64,000 bases of DNA from contig NZ_ML660059.1 in NCBI RefSeq assembly GCF_007004665.1, positions 124,001 to 188,000 of the forward strand, written 5' to 3'. The translations under genes were made by a program, and so were the position numbers. The DNA is from Denitrobaculum tricleocarpae. GTDB taxonomy: Bacteria; Pseudomonadota; Alphaproteobacteria; Kiloniellales; Kiloniellaceae. The notes under the pieces were generated by a model. That model ran no database searches, was not told where the DNA came from, and saw only the letters and a program-made list of their open reading frames with translations. Positions within the stretch are counted from its first letter, which is position 1; every line of letters starts with the position of its first letter. Positions 40,736 through 50,762 of the stretch are shown one piece after another.

Positions 40736-42328
40736 TCAATCAACGGAGATGTTCCAGAAGAACTGGACCGGCGACTTGATCAACCCCTTCACGTTCGACC
40801 GGTAAGCCACCGGAACGAAGAACTGCCCGAGCTGGCCGGAAGCTCCAATCGACCAGAGCCGATCCTGAACCTTGGCCGCAATCTCCTTTTGCTCCTCGAC
40901 GTTGGCTGCCCGTGCGAACGCTGCGCGCTGGGTTTCGAGTTCCGCATCGGTCGGCCAGCCGAACCAACCCTTGTCCGGATTGCCAGAGAATGCGATTGCC
41001 ATCGGGTTGCTGACGTCGGCACCGATCCACCAGGTGTGGAACATGTTCCAGCCGCCGTCCGCGACCGGATCACGCTTGGCGCGGCGGGAGGTCAACGTCG
41101 ACCAGTCCATGGCCTGCACTTCGACCGTCATGCCGATCTTGCGCAGTTTCTCTGCAGTGATCAGCGAGAAAGCGGAGAGCAACGGAATGTCGGTCGGCTG
41201 CATGATCACAACCGGCGTGCCATCGTAGCCTGCGTCTTTGAGTGCGGCTGCCGCCTTCTCAATATCGGCCGTCTGCATGACTTCGCTGCCGCTGTCGTTC
41301 TCGAGCGGCGTGGCGCAAGGATACACGCTGTAGCAGGTTTTCCAGAACTTCTGATCGCCAACCGCGCCGGCCATGTAGTCTTCCTGCTTCATCGCCATAA
41401 TCGCAGCACGGCGAACATCCGCATTGTCGAAGGGCGGCAGAAGGTGGTTGAAGCGTGCGAAACCGATGTTCCCCAGCGGGTCATTGATCTCGACTGTGAT
41501 CTCTTCCTGAATCTCCATGAGCGGCGCCAGGTCGTTGGCCGGCTGCTCGAAGAAATCGACCTCACCGCTGATCAGCGCGTTCATTGCCGTGGTCTGGTCC
41601 GGGAAGTAGGTCCACTCGACACGATCGACCTTGGCAACCTTGCCGCCCGCCGCAGCCGAAGGCGGCTCAGAACGCGGCACGTAGTCGTCGAACTTCTCGT
41701 AAACGACCTTGGAACCGGGAACCCATTCGTCCTTTTTGAACATGAAGGGGCCCGAGCCGATGTATTCCTCAATCTGTTTGAAGGGATCGGTTTTTGCAAT
41801 CCGCTCCGGCATCATGAAGGGAACGTTGGAGGAGATCTTACCGATCGACTCCAGCACCAGGCCGTAGGGCTCGGTGAATTTCATGACGAAGGTTTTGTCG
41901 TTGGAGGCCGTTAGACTTTCCATCGCTTCGAAAAGCTGTTGTCCCATGCCGTCGCGTTGGCCCCAGCGGTTCAAGGATGCGATGACGTCCGCCGAGGTGA
42001 CGTCGGCACCATCGTGCCATTTCAATCCGTCGCGCAGTGTGAAGGTCCAGGTCAGTTTGTCGTCCGACACGTCCCAGGTGTCGACCATCTGCGGCTGCGG
42101 GGTGAAGGATTCATCCATCGCGAACAGGGTATCGTAGATAAGATAGCCATGGTTGCGCGAGATGTAGGCCGTGGTCCAAATGGGATCCAGATTTTTCAGG
42201 TCAGCGTGCGGAATCACACGCAGCACCGTCTCAGCCGAAGCCGGTGTCACAGCCTGCGCAGCGCCCAACGAGAGCGGCAGCACGACGGCGGCAGCCGTCA
42301 GGAATTGTCGTTTTGTCCAACGTAACAT
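40736..42328 (-). CDS. ABC transporter substrate-binding protein, family 5 (peptide type)
   Basis: 530 residues: an export signal (MLRWTKRQFLTAAAVVLPLS, cleavage likely after ASA near residue 32), then the SBP_bac_5 domain (ENVVRVIPHADL-like start, YLIYDTLFAMDES, WHDGADVTSADVIASLNRW). The KR pair before FL might allow Tat export. Start ATG 42328 has GGAGA upstream; 42373 would disrupt the signal. Binding specificity is not readable. It is transcribed divergently from the M81 genes. Confidence 0.93.
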   Translation of the reverse strand: MLRWTKRQFLTAAAVVLPLSLGAAQAVTPASAETVLRVIPHADLKNLDPIWTTAYISRNHGYLIYDTLFAMDESFTPQPQMVDTWDVSDDKLTWTFTLRDGLKWHDGADVTSADVIASLNRWGQRDGMGQQLFEAMESLTASNDKTFVMKFTEPYGLVLESIGKISSNVPFMMPERIAKTDPFKQIEEYIGSGPFMFKKDEWVPGSKVVYEKFDDYVPRSEPPSAAAGGKVAKVDRVEWTYFPDQTTAMNALISGEVDFFEQPANDLAPLMEIQEEITVEINDPLGNIGFARFNHLLPPFDNADVRRAAIMAMKQEDYMAGAVGDQKFWKTCYSVYPCATPLENDSGSEVMQTADIEKAAAALKDAGYDGTPVVIMQPTDIPLLSAFSLITAEKLRKIGMTVEVQAMDWSTLTSRRAKRDPVADGGWNMFHTWWIGADVSNPMAIAFSGNPDKGWFGWPTDAELETQRAAFARAANVEEQKEIAAKVQDRLWSIGASGQLGQFFVPVAYRSNVKGLIKSPVQFFWNISVD

Positions 42329-42482
42329 CTTCCGGGTCTCCTGTTTTAGCCGGGTTCGAAATCGCCCGACCATTATGATTTTTTGATTTCAGAAAAAGAC
42401 ATCGTTATTGCCCCAATTGTACGGAGCTAAGCTATTGCAGAGTCAATGCCGTTTTTTGCGCTTGACCGAAAGTCTCTTCGCC

Positions 42483-42528
42483 AACACCCTAGTTTGAGAC
42501 TGAGAAAATCGCCAAAAACGAGGGTGTT
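42483..42528 (+). promoter_or_regulatory. Inverted repeat covering the ribosome-binding site of the first M81 gene
   Basis: AACACCCT (42483-42490) and AGGGTGTT (42521-42528) are perfectly complementary. The right arm contains the GAGGGTG Shine-Dalgarno, one base before ATG 42530. In RNA the stem would hide the ribosome-binding site, with a 30-base loop. Confidence 0.45.
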
Positions 42529-42529
42529 A

Positions 42530-44020
42530 ATGCGAATCCTGGCCGCCATGATGAAGCACGAAACAAATTCCTTCTCTCCGGTCAAAACGGATCTCGCACG
42601 GTTTGAAGCCTGGGGATTGCATCTAAATGAAGCAGTCCTTGATGCTTATCGCGGCACCAACATGCCGATTGCCGCCTATATCGAACTCGCCGAGCGGCGC
42701 GGCGCCGAGCTTGTGACGCCGGTTGCTGCGGAAGCCATGCCCAGCGGACTGGTCGAACGTGAAGCCTATGAGACCCTTGTGGAGTGGATTCTGGCACCGA
42801 TCGAAGCGGGCGATATCGATGCGGTTTTTCTGGATCTGCACGGCGCCATGACAGCCGAGCATTTACCTGACGGCGAGGGTCATCTGCTGCAACGCATCCG
42901 TGAAATCGCACCTGACATGCCGATAGCCGTCACGCTGGACATGCACACAAATCTGACCGCGGCAATGGTGGCCAATTGCGACGTCATGATCGGCTATAAA
43001 TCCTACCCCCACACGGATATGTATGATGTGGGCAGACAGATTGCCGAGGTCCTTTGGGATAAGATCGAAGGCCGTGCGGATCCCGTCATGGCCTGGGGTC
43101 CAGCTCCGGTGCTTGCTCAGACGCTCTGTATGGGAAGCGACGACGAGCCAATGAAGTCGCTGCAGGAAGCAACCCGCCGTGAAGAGAAGGCGACGCCGAT
43201 CCTTGCCGCCACCGTCTTTGGCGGGTTCCCCATGGTGGATGTCGAACACGCGGGGGCGTCGGTTGTCACCGTTGCCGATGGCGACTCCGCGGCAGCGGAA
43301 GCCTGCCGAGACCGGCTGCTCAGCCAGGTCTGGTCCGTGCATGAAGACCTTGTCTATGAACACCGCCCTGTTATGGCGGCATTAAAGGAAGCCAAAGAGC
43401 GCAATGTCGCACCCATCGTCCTGCTCGATCATGCGGACAATGTCGGCTCGGGCGGAACCTCTGACGTCATGACCGTGATCAAGTCCGTCATCGACTCCGG
43501 CCTGCAGGGTGTCGCCGTGGCAACGGTTTTCGATCCGGAAGCAGCCGCGCAGATGCACGCAGGAGGCGAGGGCGCGGAAATCACCGTTGATCTGGGCGGT
43601 AAGCTGGCGATGCCGTCGCTTGGCCTCGAAGGACAGCCTTTGCGGCTGACGGGCAAGGTCCTCAAGGTCACCGATGGCCGCTGGATCGTGCGGGGCCCCA
43701 TGTACACCGGCGTCGAGGTCAACACCGGCCCGACCGCCGTGTTCGAAACCGGCGGTGTAAAGATCGTCGTAACCTCGGTCCATCATGAACCTTGGGATGC
43801 CGGCATTCTCTCAGAGAACGGCATCGATCCGCTTGCCTGCCGCTACATTCTGCTGAAGTCGCGAATCCACTACCGCGCGGGCTTCGCCCCCCTGGCAAAA
43901 GCGACCTACACGCTGGATGGACAGGGCGTCACGACCTCCGACAACTCAATCCTCACCTATAAAAATATCCGCCGCCCGATCTATCCTCTGGATCCTGCCG
44001 AATCGGTGGAGCAGGCCTGA
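42530..44020 (+). CDS. M81 family metalloprotein (MlrC/microcystinase C-like)
   Basis: A 496-residue protein of the DUF1485/MlrC_C family with likely metal ligands in MMKHETNSFSP (near residue 8), FLDLHGAMTAEHL and TLDMHTNLTAAM, plus DHADNVGSGGTSDVM. MlrC of microcystin degraders hydrolyses linearised peptide products; other members act on unknown small amides. ATG 42530 follows GAGGGTG. It is tandem with a paralogue and divergent from a peptide-type transporter, suggesting uptake and hydrolysis of one compound class. Confidence 0.9.
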   Translation: MRILAAMMKHETNSFSPVKTDLARFEAWGLHLNEAVLDAYRGTNMPIAAYIELAERRGAELVTPVAAEAMPSGLVEREAYETLVEWILAPIEAGDIDAVFLDLHGAMTAEHLPDGEGHLLQRIREIAPDMPIAVTLDMHTNLTAAMVANCDVMIGYKSYPHTDMYDVGRQIAEVLWDKIEGRADPVMAWGPAPVLAQTLCMGSDDEPMKSLQEATRREEKATPILAATVFGGFPMVDVEHAGASVVTVADGDSAAAEACRDRLLSQVWSVHEDLVYEHRPVMAALKEAKERNVAPIVLLDHADNVGSGGTSDVMTVIKSVIDSGLQGVAVATVFDPEAAAQMHAGGEGAEITVDLGGKLAMPSLGLEGQPLRLTGKVLKVTDGRWIVRGPMYTGVEVNTGPTAVFETGGVKIVVTSVHHEPWDAGILSENGIDPLACRYILLKSRIHYRAGFAPLAKATYTLDGQGVTTSDNSILTYKNIRRPIYPLDPAESVEQA

Positions 44021-44076
44021 TCAAGCCACAAACGGCGCACAACCAACTTCAATTTTCTCAAGCCTTCGGAGACATC

Positions 44077-45600
44077 ATGAGCCGCCCCAGAATTGCGATT
44101 GCCGGATTTCAGCACGAAACCAACACTTTTTCTCCGGCACCGACGCGAATGGAAAATTTCGAATCCGGCGGCGCCTGGCCGGCCCTGACCAGGGGCGCAG
44201 ATCTTTTCGACGTCTTTCTCGGGCTGAACATCCCGCTCGGCGGTTTCATTGATGCGGCAAAGGATGATTGCGATCTGGTGCCGATCCTCTGGAGCAACGC
44301 GGAACCCGGAGGCTATGTGGCGCAGGACGCCTTCGATAGGATCTCCGCCATGATCGCAAGCGGCCTTGAAGAGGCCGGGGAACTCGACGGGCTCTATCTG
44401 GATCTGCACGGCGCCATGGTGACCGAGGATTTCGAAGACGGCGAGGGCGAACTGCTGCGCCGCCTGCGCGCAGTTGTCGGCCCGGATCTGCCGATTGCGG
44501 TCAGTCTCGATCTGCATGGCAACCTCACGAGGGAGTTCGTTGAACTTGCCTCCGTGCTGGCGATCTACCGGACCTACCCGCATGTCGATATGGCGGCGAC
44601 CGGGGCAAGGGCCCATAAACTGCTGATGGAGACTCTTGCCAACGGCCGGCCCTTTGCCAAAGCCTTCCGGCAGCTCGAATACCTGATTCCCCTGCAGGCG
44701 CAATCGACAATGCGCGAACCCGGGCGGCGCATCTACGGATTGCTGCCAGGTTTTGAGAGTCCAGGCGTCGCATCGGTCGACCTGGCCTTCGGCTTCCCGC
44801 CCGCTGACATTCATCACTGCGGAACTTCAATCGTCGCCTTTGGCAGTGATCAGGATGCCGTCGATCAGGCTGCCGACAGCCTGTTGGAAACACTGCGGAA
44901 GAGCGAAAGCGAGTTTCATAATCCGCTTGTTCCGGCAAATGCCGCCGTTCGCCAGGCCATGGACGCCGCCAACGGCGCGGAAAAACCCATTGTGCTGGCG
45001 GACCCGCAGGATAATCCTGGGGCCGGTGCCGTCGGCGACACTACCGGGCTATTGAAAGCGCTGGTTCAGGAAGGTGCGAAAAAGGCCTGTCTGGGCATGC
45101 TCTGGGATCCGGAGAGCGCCCGCAAGGCGCACGAGACCGGTGTCGGCGGCACATTCGAAGCCTCGCTGGGAGACTGCCTGCCGCAGCCCGATTGCAGCAG
45201 CCTGGACATTGCCGTCCGGGTCGAGGCCGTTTCAGATGGACAGTTTCGCTTTACCGGGCCGATGTTCGGTGGCACCCATGCGGATCTGGGATTGATGGCG
45301 GTGCTTCTGATCCTGGATGATCATAGTGAAGTGCGTGTGGTCGTGGGGTCGCGCCGGGCACAGAACGCCGATCAGGCGATTTACCGCCACATTGGAATCG
45401 ATCCCACGGAGCAGAAGATTGTCGCCGTGAAAAGCGCGGTGCACTTTCTGGCCGACTATCAGCCGATTGCCGAACAGGTCATCTTCACCGAGTCGCCCGG
45501 CGCCAATCCCTGCCAGCTTGATCGGATTCCCTTCAAGCGCCTGCGCTCCGGTGTGCGCCTGGGTCCGGAGGGGCCCGCCTACGCACCCGCGGCACAATAA
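44077..45600 (+). CDS. M81 family metalloprotein, second paralogue
   Basis: 507 residues with the same landmarks as the preceding gene: FQHETNTFSPAPTRM, YLDLHGAMVTEDFEDGEGE, SLDLHGNLT, and DPQDNPGAGAVGDTTG. The similarity is moderate, so the two probably differ in substrate. GGAG lies nine bases before ATG 44077. A 16-base direct repeat (ATAACGGGCGGCGG twice) sits at the stop codon. Confidence 0.9.
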   Translation: MSRPRIAIAGFQHETNTFSPAPTRMENFESGGAWPALTRGADLFDVFLGLNIPLGGFIDAAKDDCDLVPILWSNAEPGGYVAQDAFDRISAMIASGLEEAGELDGLYLDLHGAMVTEDFEDGEGELLRRLRAVVGPDLPIAVSLDLHGNLTREFVELASVLAIYRTYPHVDMAATGARAHKLLMETLANGRPFAKAFRQLEYLIPLQAQSTMREPGRRIYGLLPGFESPGVASVDLAFGFPPADIHHCGTSIVAFGSDQDAVDQAADSLLETLRKSESEFHNPLVPANAAVRQAMDAANGAEKPIVLADPQDNPGAGAVGDTTGLLKALVQEGAKKACLGMLWDPESARKAHETGVGGTFEASLGDCLPQPDCSSLDIAVRVEAVSDGQFRFTGPMFGGTHADLGLMAVLLILDDHSEVRVVVGSRRAQNADQAIYRHIGIDPTEQKIVAVKSAVHFLADYQPIAEQVIFTESPGANPCQLDRIPFKRLRSGVRLGPEGPAYAPAAQ

Positions 45601-45746
45601 CGGGCGGCGGAATAACGGGCGGCGGGCCAAGGATCGCCAGGCTAACTGTTTCCAGAGACCTGCCTTCGGGCTTCGAACTTGAATTGAGACCTGAGACAGG
45701 CTGATTTTAGTTTCAAATGAAACCGATGGCGCCATTTCAGCGCGAT

Positions 45747-46967
45747 TCAGGGCTTTGGCGCCAAAGCCTGCTCGAACCAGGAAGCGATCAACTGGCGCTC
45801 TTCACCACTGATCTCAGTCACATTGCCCGGTGGCATGGCGTTCGAGCGGCCGGCCTGAATGTAGATCTCGTGCGCGTGGCGCAGGATCTGTTCGTCGGTC
45901 TCCAGCACCACACCCTTGGGCGCCACGCCGATGCCCTCCCAGAAGGGTTCCTGCGCATGGCACATGCTGCAGCGCCCGATCACGGTTTCACGGACGTCTT
46001 CGAAGGAAGCCGAGAGGTAGAGCGGGTTTTGCGTGCCGCTGATGTCATACTCCTCGGGTGTCTCCGCGGGAAAAGTGGAAAGCCAGACGATCGCCGCGAA
46101 ACAAAGCGCCGCGACACCCCAGGTCCACCAGGGCCTGCCCTTCTTGGCGTGCATGGAATTGAAAAAATGACGGATGATCGCCCCCATCACCAGCACCAGG
46201 GAGACGATCACCCAGTTCCACTTGGTCCCAAAGGCCAGGGGATAGTGGTTGGAGAGCATCAGGAAGATGACCGGCAGGGTCAGGTAGTTGTTGTGGGTTG
46301 AGCGCTGCTTGGCCTGCAGCCCGAGCTTCGCTTCCGGTGTGCCGCCGGCCCTCAAGGTCGCAACGACTTTTTTCTGATTGGGAATAATGATCATGAAGAC
46401 GTTGGCCGACATGATGGTGGCGACCACAGCGCCGGTGTGCAGAAAGGCCGCCCGTCCGCTGAAAACCTGCGTGAAGCCCCAAGACAGCAAAACCAAAAAG
46501 CCAAACAGCGCCGCATAGAGCAGCCAGTCGTTCTTGCCAAGCGGTGAGCGGCAAAGCAGATCGTAGATGATCCAGCCCAGCGCCAGTCCGCCCAGACTGA
46601 TCAGGACCGCACCCCAGGCGGGCACGTCCAGCACCGCCCGGTCGATGAGGTAAAGCTCTGCGCCAGCGTAATAGACCACCACCAGCAAGAAAAAGCCGGT
46701 CAGCCAGGTGCTGTAGGATTCCCATTTGAACCAGATCAGATGTTCCGGCATGGCCTCTGGTGCGATCATGTATTTCTGAATGTAGTAGAAACCACCCCCG
46801 TGAACCTGCCATTCCTCGCCGGTAACGCCCTCGGGCAGGCCCGGCCGCTTGCGGAGCCCCAGATCGAGGGCGATGAAGTAAAAGGACGACCCGATCCAGG
46901 CAATCGCGGTGATCACGTGCAGCCAGCGGACACCGAAGCTCAGCCATTCCCAAACCAACGGATCCAT
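45747..46967 (-). CDS. puuD: Urate hydroxylase PuuD, membrane-bound with cytochrome c domain
   Basis: 406 residues: about eight TM segments (FGVRWLHVITAIAWIGSSFYF onward), then a C-terminal cytochrome c-like domain with the haem motif CSMCH near residue 340 and a likely axial Met in AMPPGN. PuuD oxidises urate to 5-hydroxyisourate in proteobacteria lacking uricase. ATG 46967 has GAGGGGGAC upstream. The LysR gene diverges from it and the remaining ureide genes lie beyond. Confidence 0.92.
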   Translation of the reverse strand: MDPLVWEWLSFGVRWLHVITAIAWIGSSFYFIALDLGLRKRPGLPEGVTGEEWQVHGGGFYYIQKYMIAPEAMPEHLIWFKWESYSTWLTGFFLLVVVYYAGAELYLIDRAVLDVPAWGAVLISLGGLALGWIIYDLLCRSPLGKNDWLLYAALFGFLVLLSWGFTQVFSGRAAFLHTGAVVATIMSANVFMIIIPNQKKVVATLRAGGTPEAKLGLQAKQRSTHNNYLTLPVIFLMLSNHYPLAFGTKWNWVIVSLVLVMGAIIRHFFNSMHAKKGRPWWTWGVAALCFAAIVWLSTFPAETPEEYDISGTQNPLYLSASFEDVRETVIGRCSMCHAQEPFWEGIGVAPKGVVLETDEQILRHAHEIYIQAGRSNAMPPGNVTEISGEERQLIASWFEQALAPKP

Positions 46968-47175
46968 CAAAGTCCCCCTCATGCGCCCAAAATCCGGTCC
47001 CGGAGCTTCTGCGGGCCGATTCTTCCGTATAGCGGAATCCCGGGACCTTCCCAAGCGCCCGATCAAATGAGAGGACAGAATAGTGCCGGCGGACCGCGCA
47101 AAGAAGACCGGCGGCGTTGGGAGTACTTTCAAAAAAAACCGAAAGCCGATAGCCTATCTTCGGGAGAACAAAAAG

Positions 47176-48123
47176 ATGTCGTTGTTGGAAAATATCCGGG
47201 TTTTCGTCCGGGTGGTGGAGCTGGGCTCGCTTTCGGCGGCGGGCCGGCACATGCGCGTCTCACCGGCTGTCGCCAGCCACCGGATGAAGGAGCTGGAGAA
47301 ACATGTCGGTGTCCGGCTGTTCAACCGGACCACGCGGCAGCTGTCGCCAACTGAGCATGGCCGCCTTTTCTATGAAGGCTGTCTGGAGGTGCTGCACGCC
47401 CTGGAACAGGCGGAAGCAACGGTTGCAGCTGTCGGCGGGCGGCCTCGGGGCGCGATCCGCGTGACGGTGCCTCTGGGACTCGGACGCCGGGTCATAGGCC
47501 CGGCTATTCCGGATTTCTGCGCGCTCTATCCCGAGATCGAGGTGCGTCTGCGCCTGTCCGACTACGTGATCGATCTGGCGCGCGAGGGTGTCGAGGTCGC
47601 GATCCGGCTTGCCGTGCTGGGAGACTCGAGCCTGACCATGCGCAAGATCTGCGATTGCGAGCGCGTGCTCTGTGCCGCACCAGGCTACCTGGAAGCGCAG
47701 GGCATACCCCGCACGCCCGAAGAGCTTCTGAAACATCGCTGCCTGCTGCTGCGCTATCCCGGATCGACCCAATTCCGCTGGCCGTTGCAAACGAAAGATG
47801 GTCCCGCGAAGCTCTCGATCAGCGGACCTTTTGAGTCGGACGACGGGGATATCCTGACGGACTGGGCCCTGGCCGGACAGGGCATCGTGATGAAACCCCT
47901 GTTTGAAGTAGCCGAGCACCTGCGCTCAGGTGCGCTCTTGCCGGTCCTGACCGAAACACCACCGGAACCTGTGTCGCTGGCCATACTCTATCCGCACCGG
48001 CGTCTGCTTGCGCCCAAGATCAAGGCCTTCGCCGATTTCATGCATGAGAGGTGCCTGGATGATCTGGGCAAGACCCTGCAGGGTCTGTCCCTGGCCGAGC
48101 TTCAGGATACGGCGGCGTTGTAG
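47176..48123 (+). CDS. LysR family transcriptional regulator
   Basis: 315 residues with an N-terminal winged helix (LLENIRVFVRVVELGSLSAAGRHM, then SHRMKELEKHVGVRLFNRTTR) and a substrate-binding domain. It is divergent from puuD and upstream of puuE-uraD-alc-allA, so it probably controls purine catabolism, with a ureide or urate as ligand (inference). ATG 47176 is chosen with GGGAG upstream. Confidence 0.93.
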   Translation: MSLLENIRVFVRVVELGSLSAAGRHMRVSPAVASHRMKELEKHVGVRLFNRTTRQLSPTEHGRLFYEGCLEVLHALEQAEATVAAVGGRPRGAIRVTVPLGLGRRVIGPAIPDFCALYPEIEVRLRLSDYVIDLAREGVEVAIRLAVLGDSSLTMRKICDCERVLCAAPGYLEAQGIPRTPEELLKHRCLLLRYPGSTQFRWPLQTKDGPAKLSISGPFESDDGDILTDWALAGQGIVMKPLFEVAEHLRSGALLPVLTETPPEPVSLAILYPHRRLLAPKIKAFADFMHERCLDDLGKTLQGLSLAELQDTAAL

Positions 48124-48231
48124 GAGCGCAACAGACCGAAAGACTTTCAAAAAATATGTGGAAGCTCAGGCGGGCTTCGCGATTTAATCTAAAATCCGCT
48201 GAGCATCGAGATCTTGGGAAACGAATCTGTA

Positions 48232-49152
48232 ATGACACCGCCTTATCCCCGCGACATGACCGGTTACGGCCGCGCGACCCCTGATCCGCGCTGGCCCGGT
48301 AATGCGGCCATCGCCGTGCAATTCGTCGTGAACTACGAAGAGGGCGGCGAAAACAACATCCTGCACGGCGACGCGGCCTCCGAGGCCTTTCTCTCCGAGA
48401 TCGTCGGCGCGGCCGCCTGGCCCGGACAACGCCACATGAACATGGAGTCGATATACGAATACGGCGCCCGGGCCGGGTTCTGGCGGCTCTGGCGGCTCTT
48501 CACGGAGCGGAAGATCCCGGTCACCGTCTTCGGTGTCGCAACCGCCCTGGAGCGCGGGCCGGAACAGGTTGCTGCCATGCTGGAAGCCGATTGGGAGATC
48601 GCCTCGCACGGCTTGAAGTGGATCGAATACAAAGACTTCACCAAGGATGAAGAACGGGCCCACATGGAGCAGGCCATCGAGATCCACAGCCGTGTGACCG
48701 GGTCGCGACCGCTGGGCTGGTACACGGGACGGACATCGCTCCACACAAACAATCTGGTCGCGGAGAACGGCGGATTCCTCTATGGCGCGGACAGCTATGC
48801 GGATGAGCTGCCTTATTGGACAGCCGGTAAGGATGAAAACCGGGCTCCACAATTGATGGTGCCTTACACCCTTGACGCCAACGACATGCGCTTCGCGACC
48901 CCGCAGGGCTTCAATGCCGGAGATCAGTTTTTTACCTATCTTAAGGACTCGTTTGACTGCCTCTATGCCGAGGGTCTGGCGGGCGCGCCCAAGATGATGT
49001 CGGTCGGCCTGCACTGCCGGCTTGCGGGACGGCCCGGCCGTGCGGCGGCCCTGGCGCGTTTTCTCGATTATATCCAGGGCTTCGAGCGGGTCTGGGCCGC
49101 GCGGCGGATCGATATCGCCCGCCACTGGCACCAGGAACATCCCTGCAAATGA
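48232..49152 (+). CDS. puuE: Allantoinase PuuE, polysaccharide-deacetylase fold
   Basis: 306 residues with the PuuE start MTPPYPRDMTGYG, VQFVVNYEEGGENNILHGD, EYGARAGFWRLWRLF and GWYTGRTSLHTNNLVAENGG. It opens the hydantoin ring of allantoin to allantoate. ATG 48232 gives the conserved N-terminus; TTG 48214 would add six residues. It overlaps uraD by four bases. Confidence 0.95.
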   Translation: MTPPYPRDMTGYGRATPDPRWPGNAAIAVQFVVNYEEGGENNILHGDAASEAFLSEIVGAAAWPGQRHMNMESIYEYGARAGFWRLWRLFTERKIPVTVFGVATALERGPEQVAAMLEADWEIASHGLKWIEYKDFTKDEERAHMEQAIEIHSRVTGSRPLGWYTGRTSLHTNNLVAENGGFLYGADSYADELPYWTAGKDENRAPQLMVPYTLDANDMRFATPQGFNAGDQFFTYLKDSFDCLYAEGLAGAPKMMSVGLHCRLAGRPGRAAALARFLDYIQGFERVWAARRIDIARHWHQEHPCK

Positions 49153-49673
49153 ATGCACCGCCACAGACCAGCTTGCCCAGCGAGATGACCCAAGACGCCT
49201 TCGTGGCACAGTTCGGCGGCGTCTTCGAGCACTCTCGCTGGATCGCCGAACGGGCTTATCCAGGCCTGGCGGACGAAGACTGCGACAGCGCTGAAGGCTT
49301 GCATCGGCTGCTTTGCAGTGTCTTTCAGACAGCAAGTGATGCGGAAAAACGCGGCGTTCTGACCGCGCATCCCGATCTTGCGGGGCGCCTGGCGCTGGCG
49401 GGCCATCTCACCGGTGAATCCACGAAAGAACAGGCGTCCGCCGGTTTGGACAGCCTCAGCGAGAGCGAACTGCAGGTCTTCACCGAACTGAACGACCGCT
49501 ACACCTCGAAATTTCACTTCCCCTTCATCATGGCCGTCAAAGGCCGCAACAAAGACGAGATCCTGGCGGCGTTCAAAAGCCGCGTGGAGAACAATGCCGA
49601 GACCGAATTTACGACGGCCTGCGGTCAAGTCGAGCGCATTGCTCTGCTGCGCCTGAAGGACATGCTGCCCTAA
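49149..49673 (+). CDS. uraD: OHCU decarboxylase
   Basis: 174 residues of the 2-oxo-4-hydroxy-4-carboxy-5-ureidoimidazoline decarboxylase family: FVAQFGGVFEHSRWIAERAY, LTAHPDLAGRLA (with the conserved HPDL), and FHFPFIMAVKGRNKDEIL. It yields S-allantoin. The ATG overlaps the puuE stop. Confidence 0.94.
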   Translation: MNAPPQTSLPSEMTQDAFVAQFGGVFEHSRWIAERAYPGLADEDCDSAEGLHRLLCSVFQTASDAEKRGVLTAHPDLAGRLALAGHLTGESTKEQASAGLDSLSESELQVFTELNDRYTSKFHFPFIMAVKGRNKDEILAAFKSRVENNAETEFTTACGQVERIALLRLKDMLP

Positions 49674-49709
49674 CCGCCTTCGCGCTGAACCAGATAACTT
49701 GGAACACCC

Positions 49710-50762
49710 ATGACCTCTGAAGCCATCACACCGATATCTGTCACACCGGCTCCGCCGTCGCCCGAAGCCGAAGCCTTCGCCGGAGACCGGGTGAACCTTC
49801 TCGACCCAAGGCTGGGCGCGCGCGCAGTTTCCTGCAGTGACGACTTCTTTGCGTCCATGGACCGCATGCTGTCCTCCTCGGCGCCGGTCTTCGCGGCAGG
49901 CAAGTACGACGAAAACGGCAAATGGATGGACGGCTGGGAGAGCCGGCGCCGGCGGAGCGGCGGAAACGACCACTGCATTGTTCGGCTGGGTCAACCGGGC
50001 CGCCCGGAGCGCGTCGATATCGACACCTCCTTTTTCACCGGCAACTATCCCCCCTCCGCGTCGATCGAAGCCTGCCTGAGTGAAAGCGAAATTCCAGGCG
50101 ACGATGCGCAGTGGGTGACGATCCTGCCCGCGGTCGAACTCCGGGGTGATTCTCACAACCTGTTCGAAATTCCCCCATTCGAACTGGCAGGCGATCGCGC
50201 CGTCACCCACCTGCGGCTCTCGATTTATCCCGACGGCGGCGTCGCCCGATTGCGGGTTTACGGCGAGGTCGCTTGCGACTGGTCGAACGCCGGCGAAGAG
50301 ACAACGGACCTCGCGGCCCTGCTGCAAGGCGGACGCCCGGTCGCCTGGAATGACAGCCACTATGGCCCGCCGCACCCGCTTCTGGCGCCGGGACGCGGCG
50401 AGAACATGGGCGACGGCTGGGAAACCCGGCGGCGCCGGGAGCCGGGCAACGACTGGATCATCATTGAACTGGGACATCCCGGCACAATCGAGAGCGCTCT
50501 CGTCGACACCGCGCACTTTAAGGGTAATTTCGCCGAGAGCTGCTCGCTTCAAGCCGCGATGGTGCCCGATATGAGCAAGGCCGCCCTGATCGCCTCATCA
50601 CAGTTCTGGCCGGAACTGATGGACCGCAGGAAACTAAGCGCCGATGCGGAGCACCCCTTCGACCGGCTGAAAGACATCGGACAGGTCAACTACGTGCGCT
50701 TCAACATCTATCCCGACGGCGGCATCAGCCGCCTGCGGCTCTTCGGAAAGCCGGTCAAGTGA
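49710..50762 (+). CDS. alc: Allantoicase
   Basis: 350 residues built of two similar halves, each with [16 protein letters not shown], a strand like [10 protein letters not shown] or [10 protein letters not shown], and [15 protein letters not shown] or [15 protein letters not shown]. It cleaves allantoate to ureidoglycolate and urea. The stop overlaps the allA GTG by four bases. Confidence 0.95.
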   Translation: MTSEAITPISVTPAPPSPEAEAFAGDRVNLLDPRLGARAVSCSDDFFASMDRMLSSSAPVFAAGKYDENGKWMDGWESRRRRSGGNDHCIVRLGQPGRPERVDIDTSFFTGNYPPSASIEACLSESEIPGDDAQWVTILPAVELRGDSHNLFEIPPFELAGDRAVTHLRLSIYPDGGVARLRVYGEVACDWSNAGEETTDLAALLQGGRPVAWNDSHYGPPHPLLAPGRGENMGDGWETRRRREPGNDWIIIELGHPGTIESALVDTAHFKGNFAESCSLQAAMVPDMSKAALIASSQFWPELMDRRKLSADAEHPFDRLKDIGQVNYVRFNIYPDGGISRLRLFGKPVK

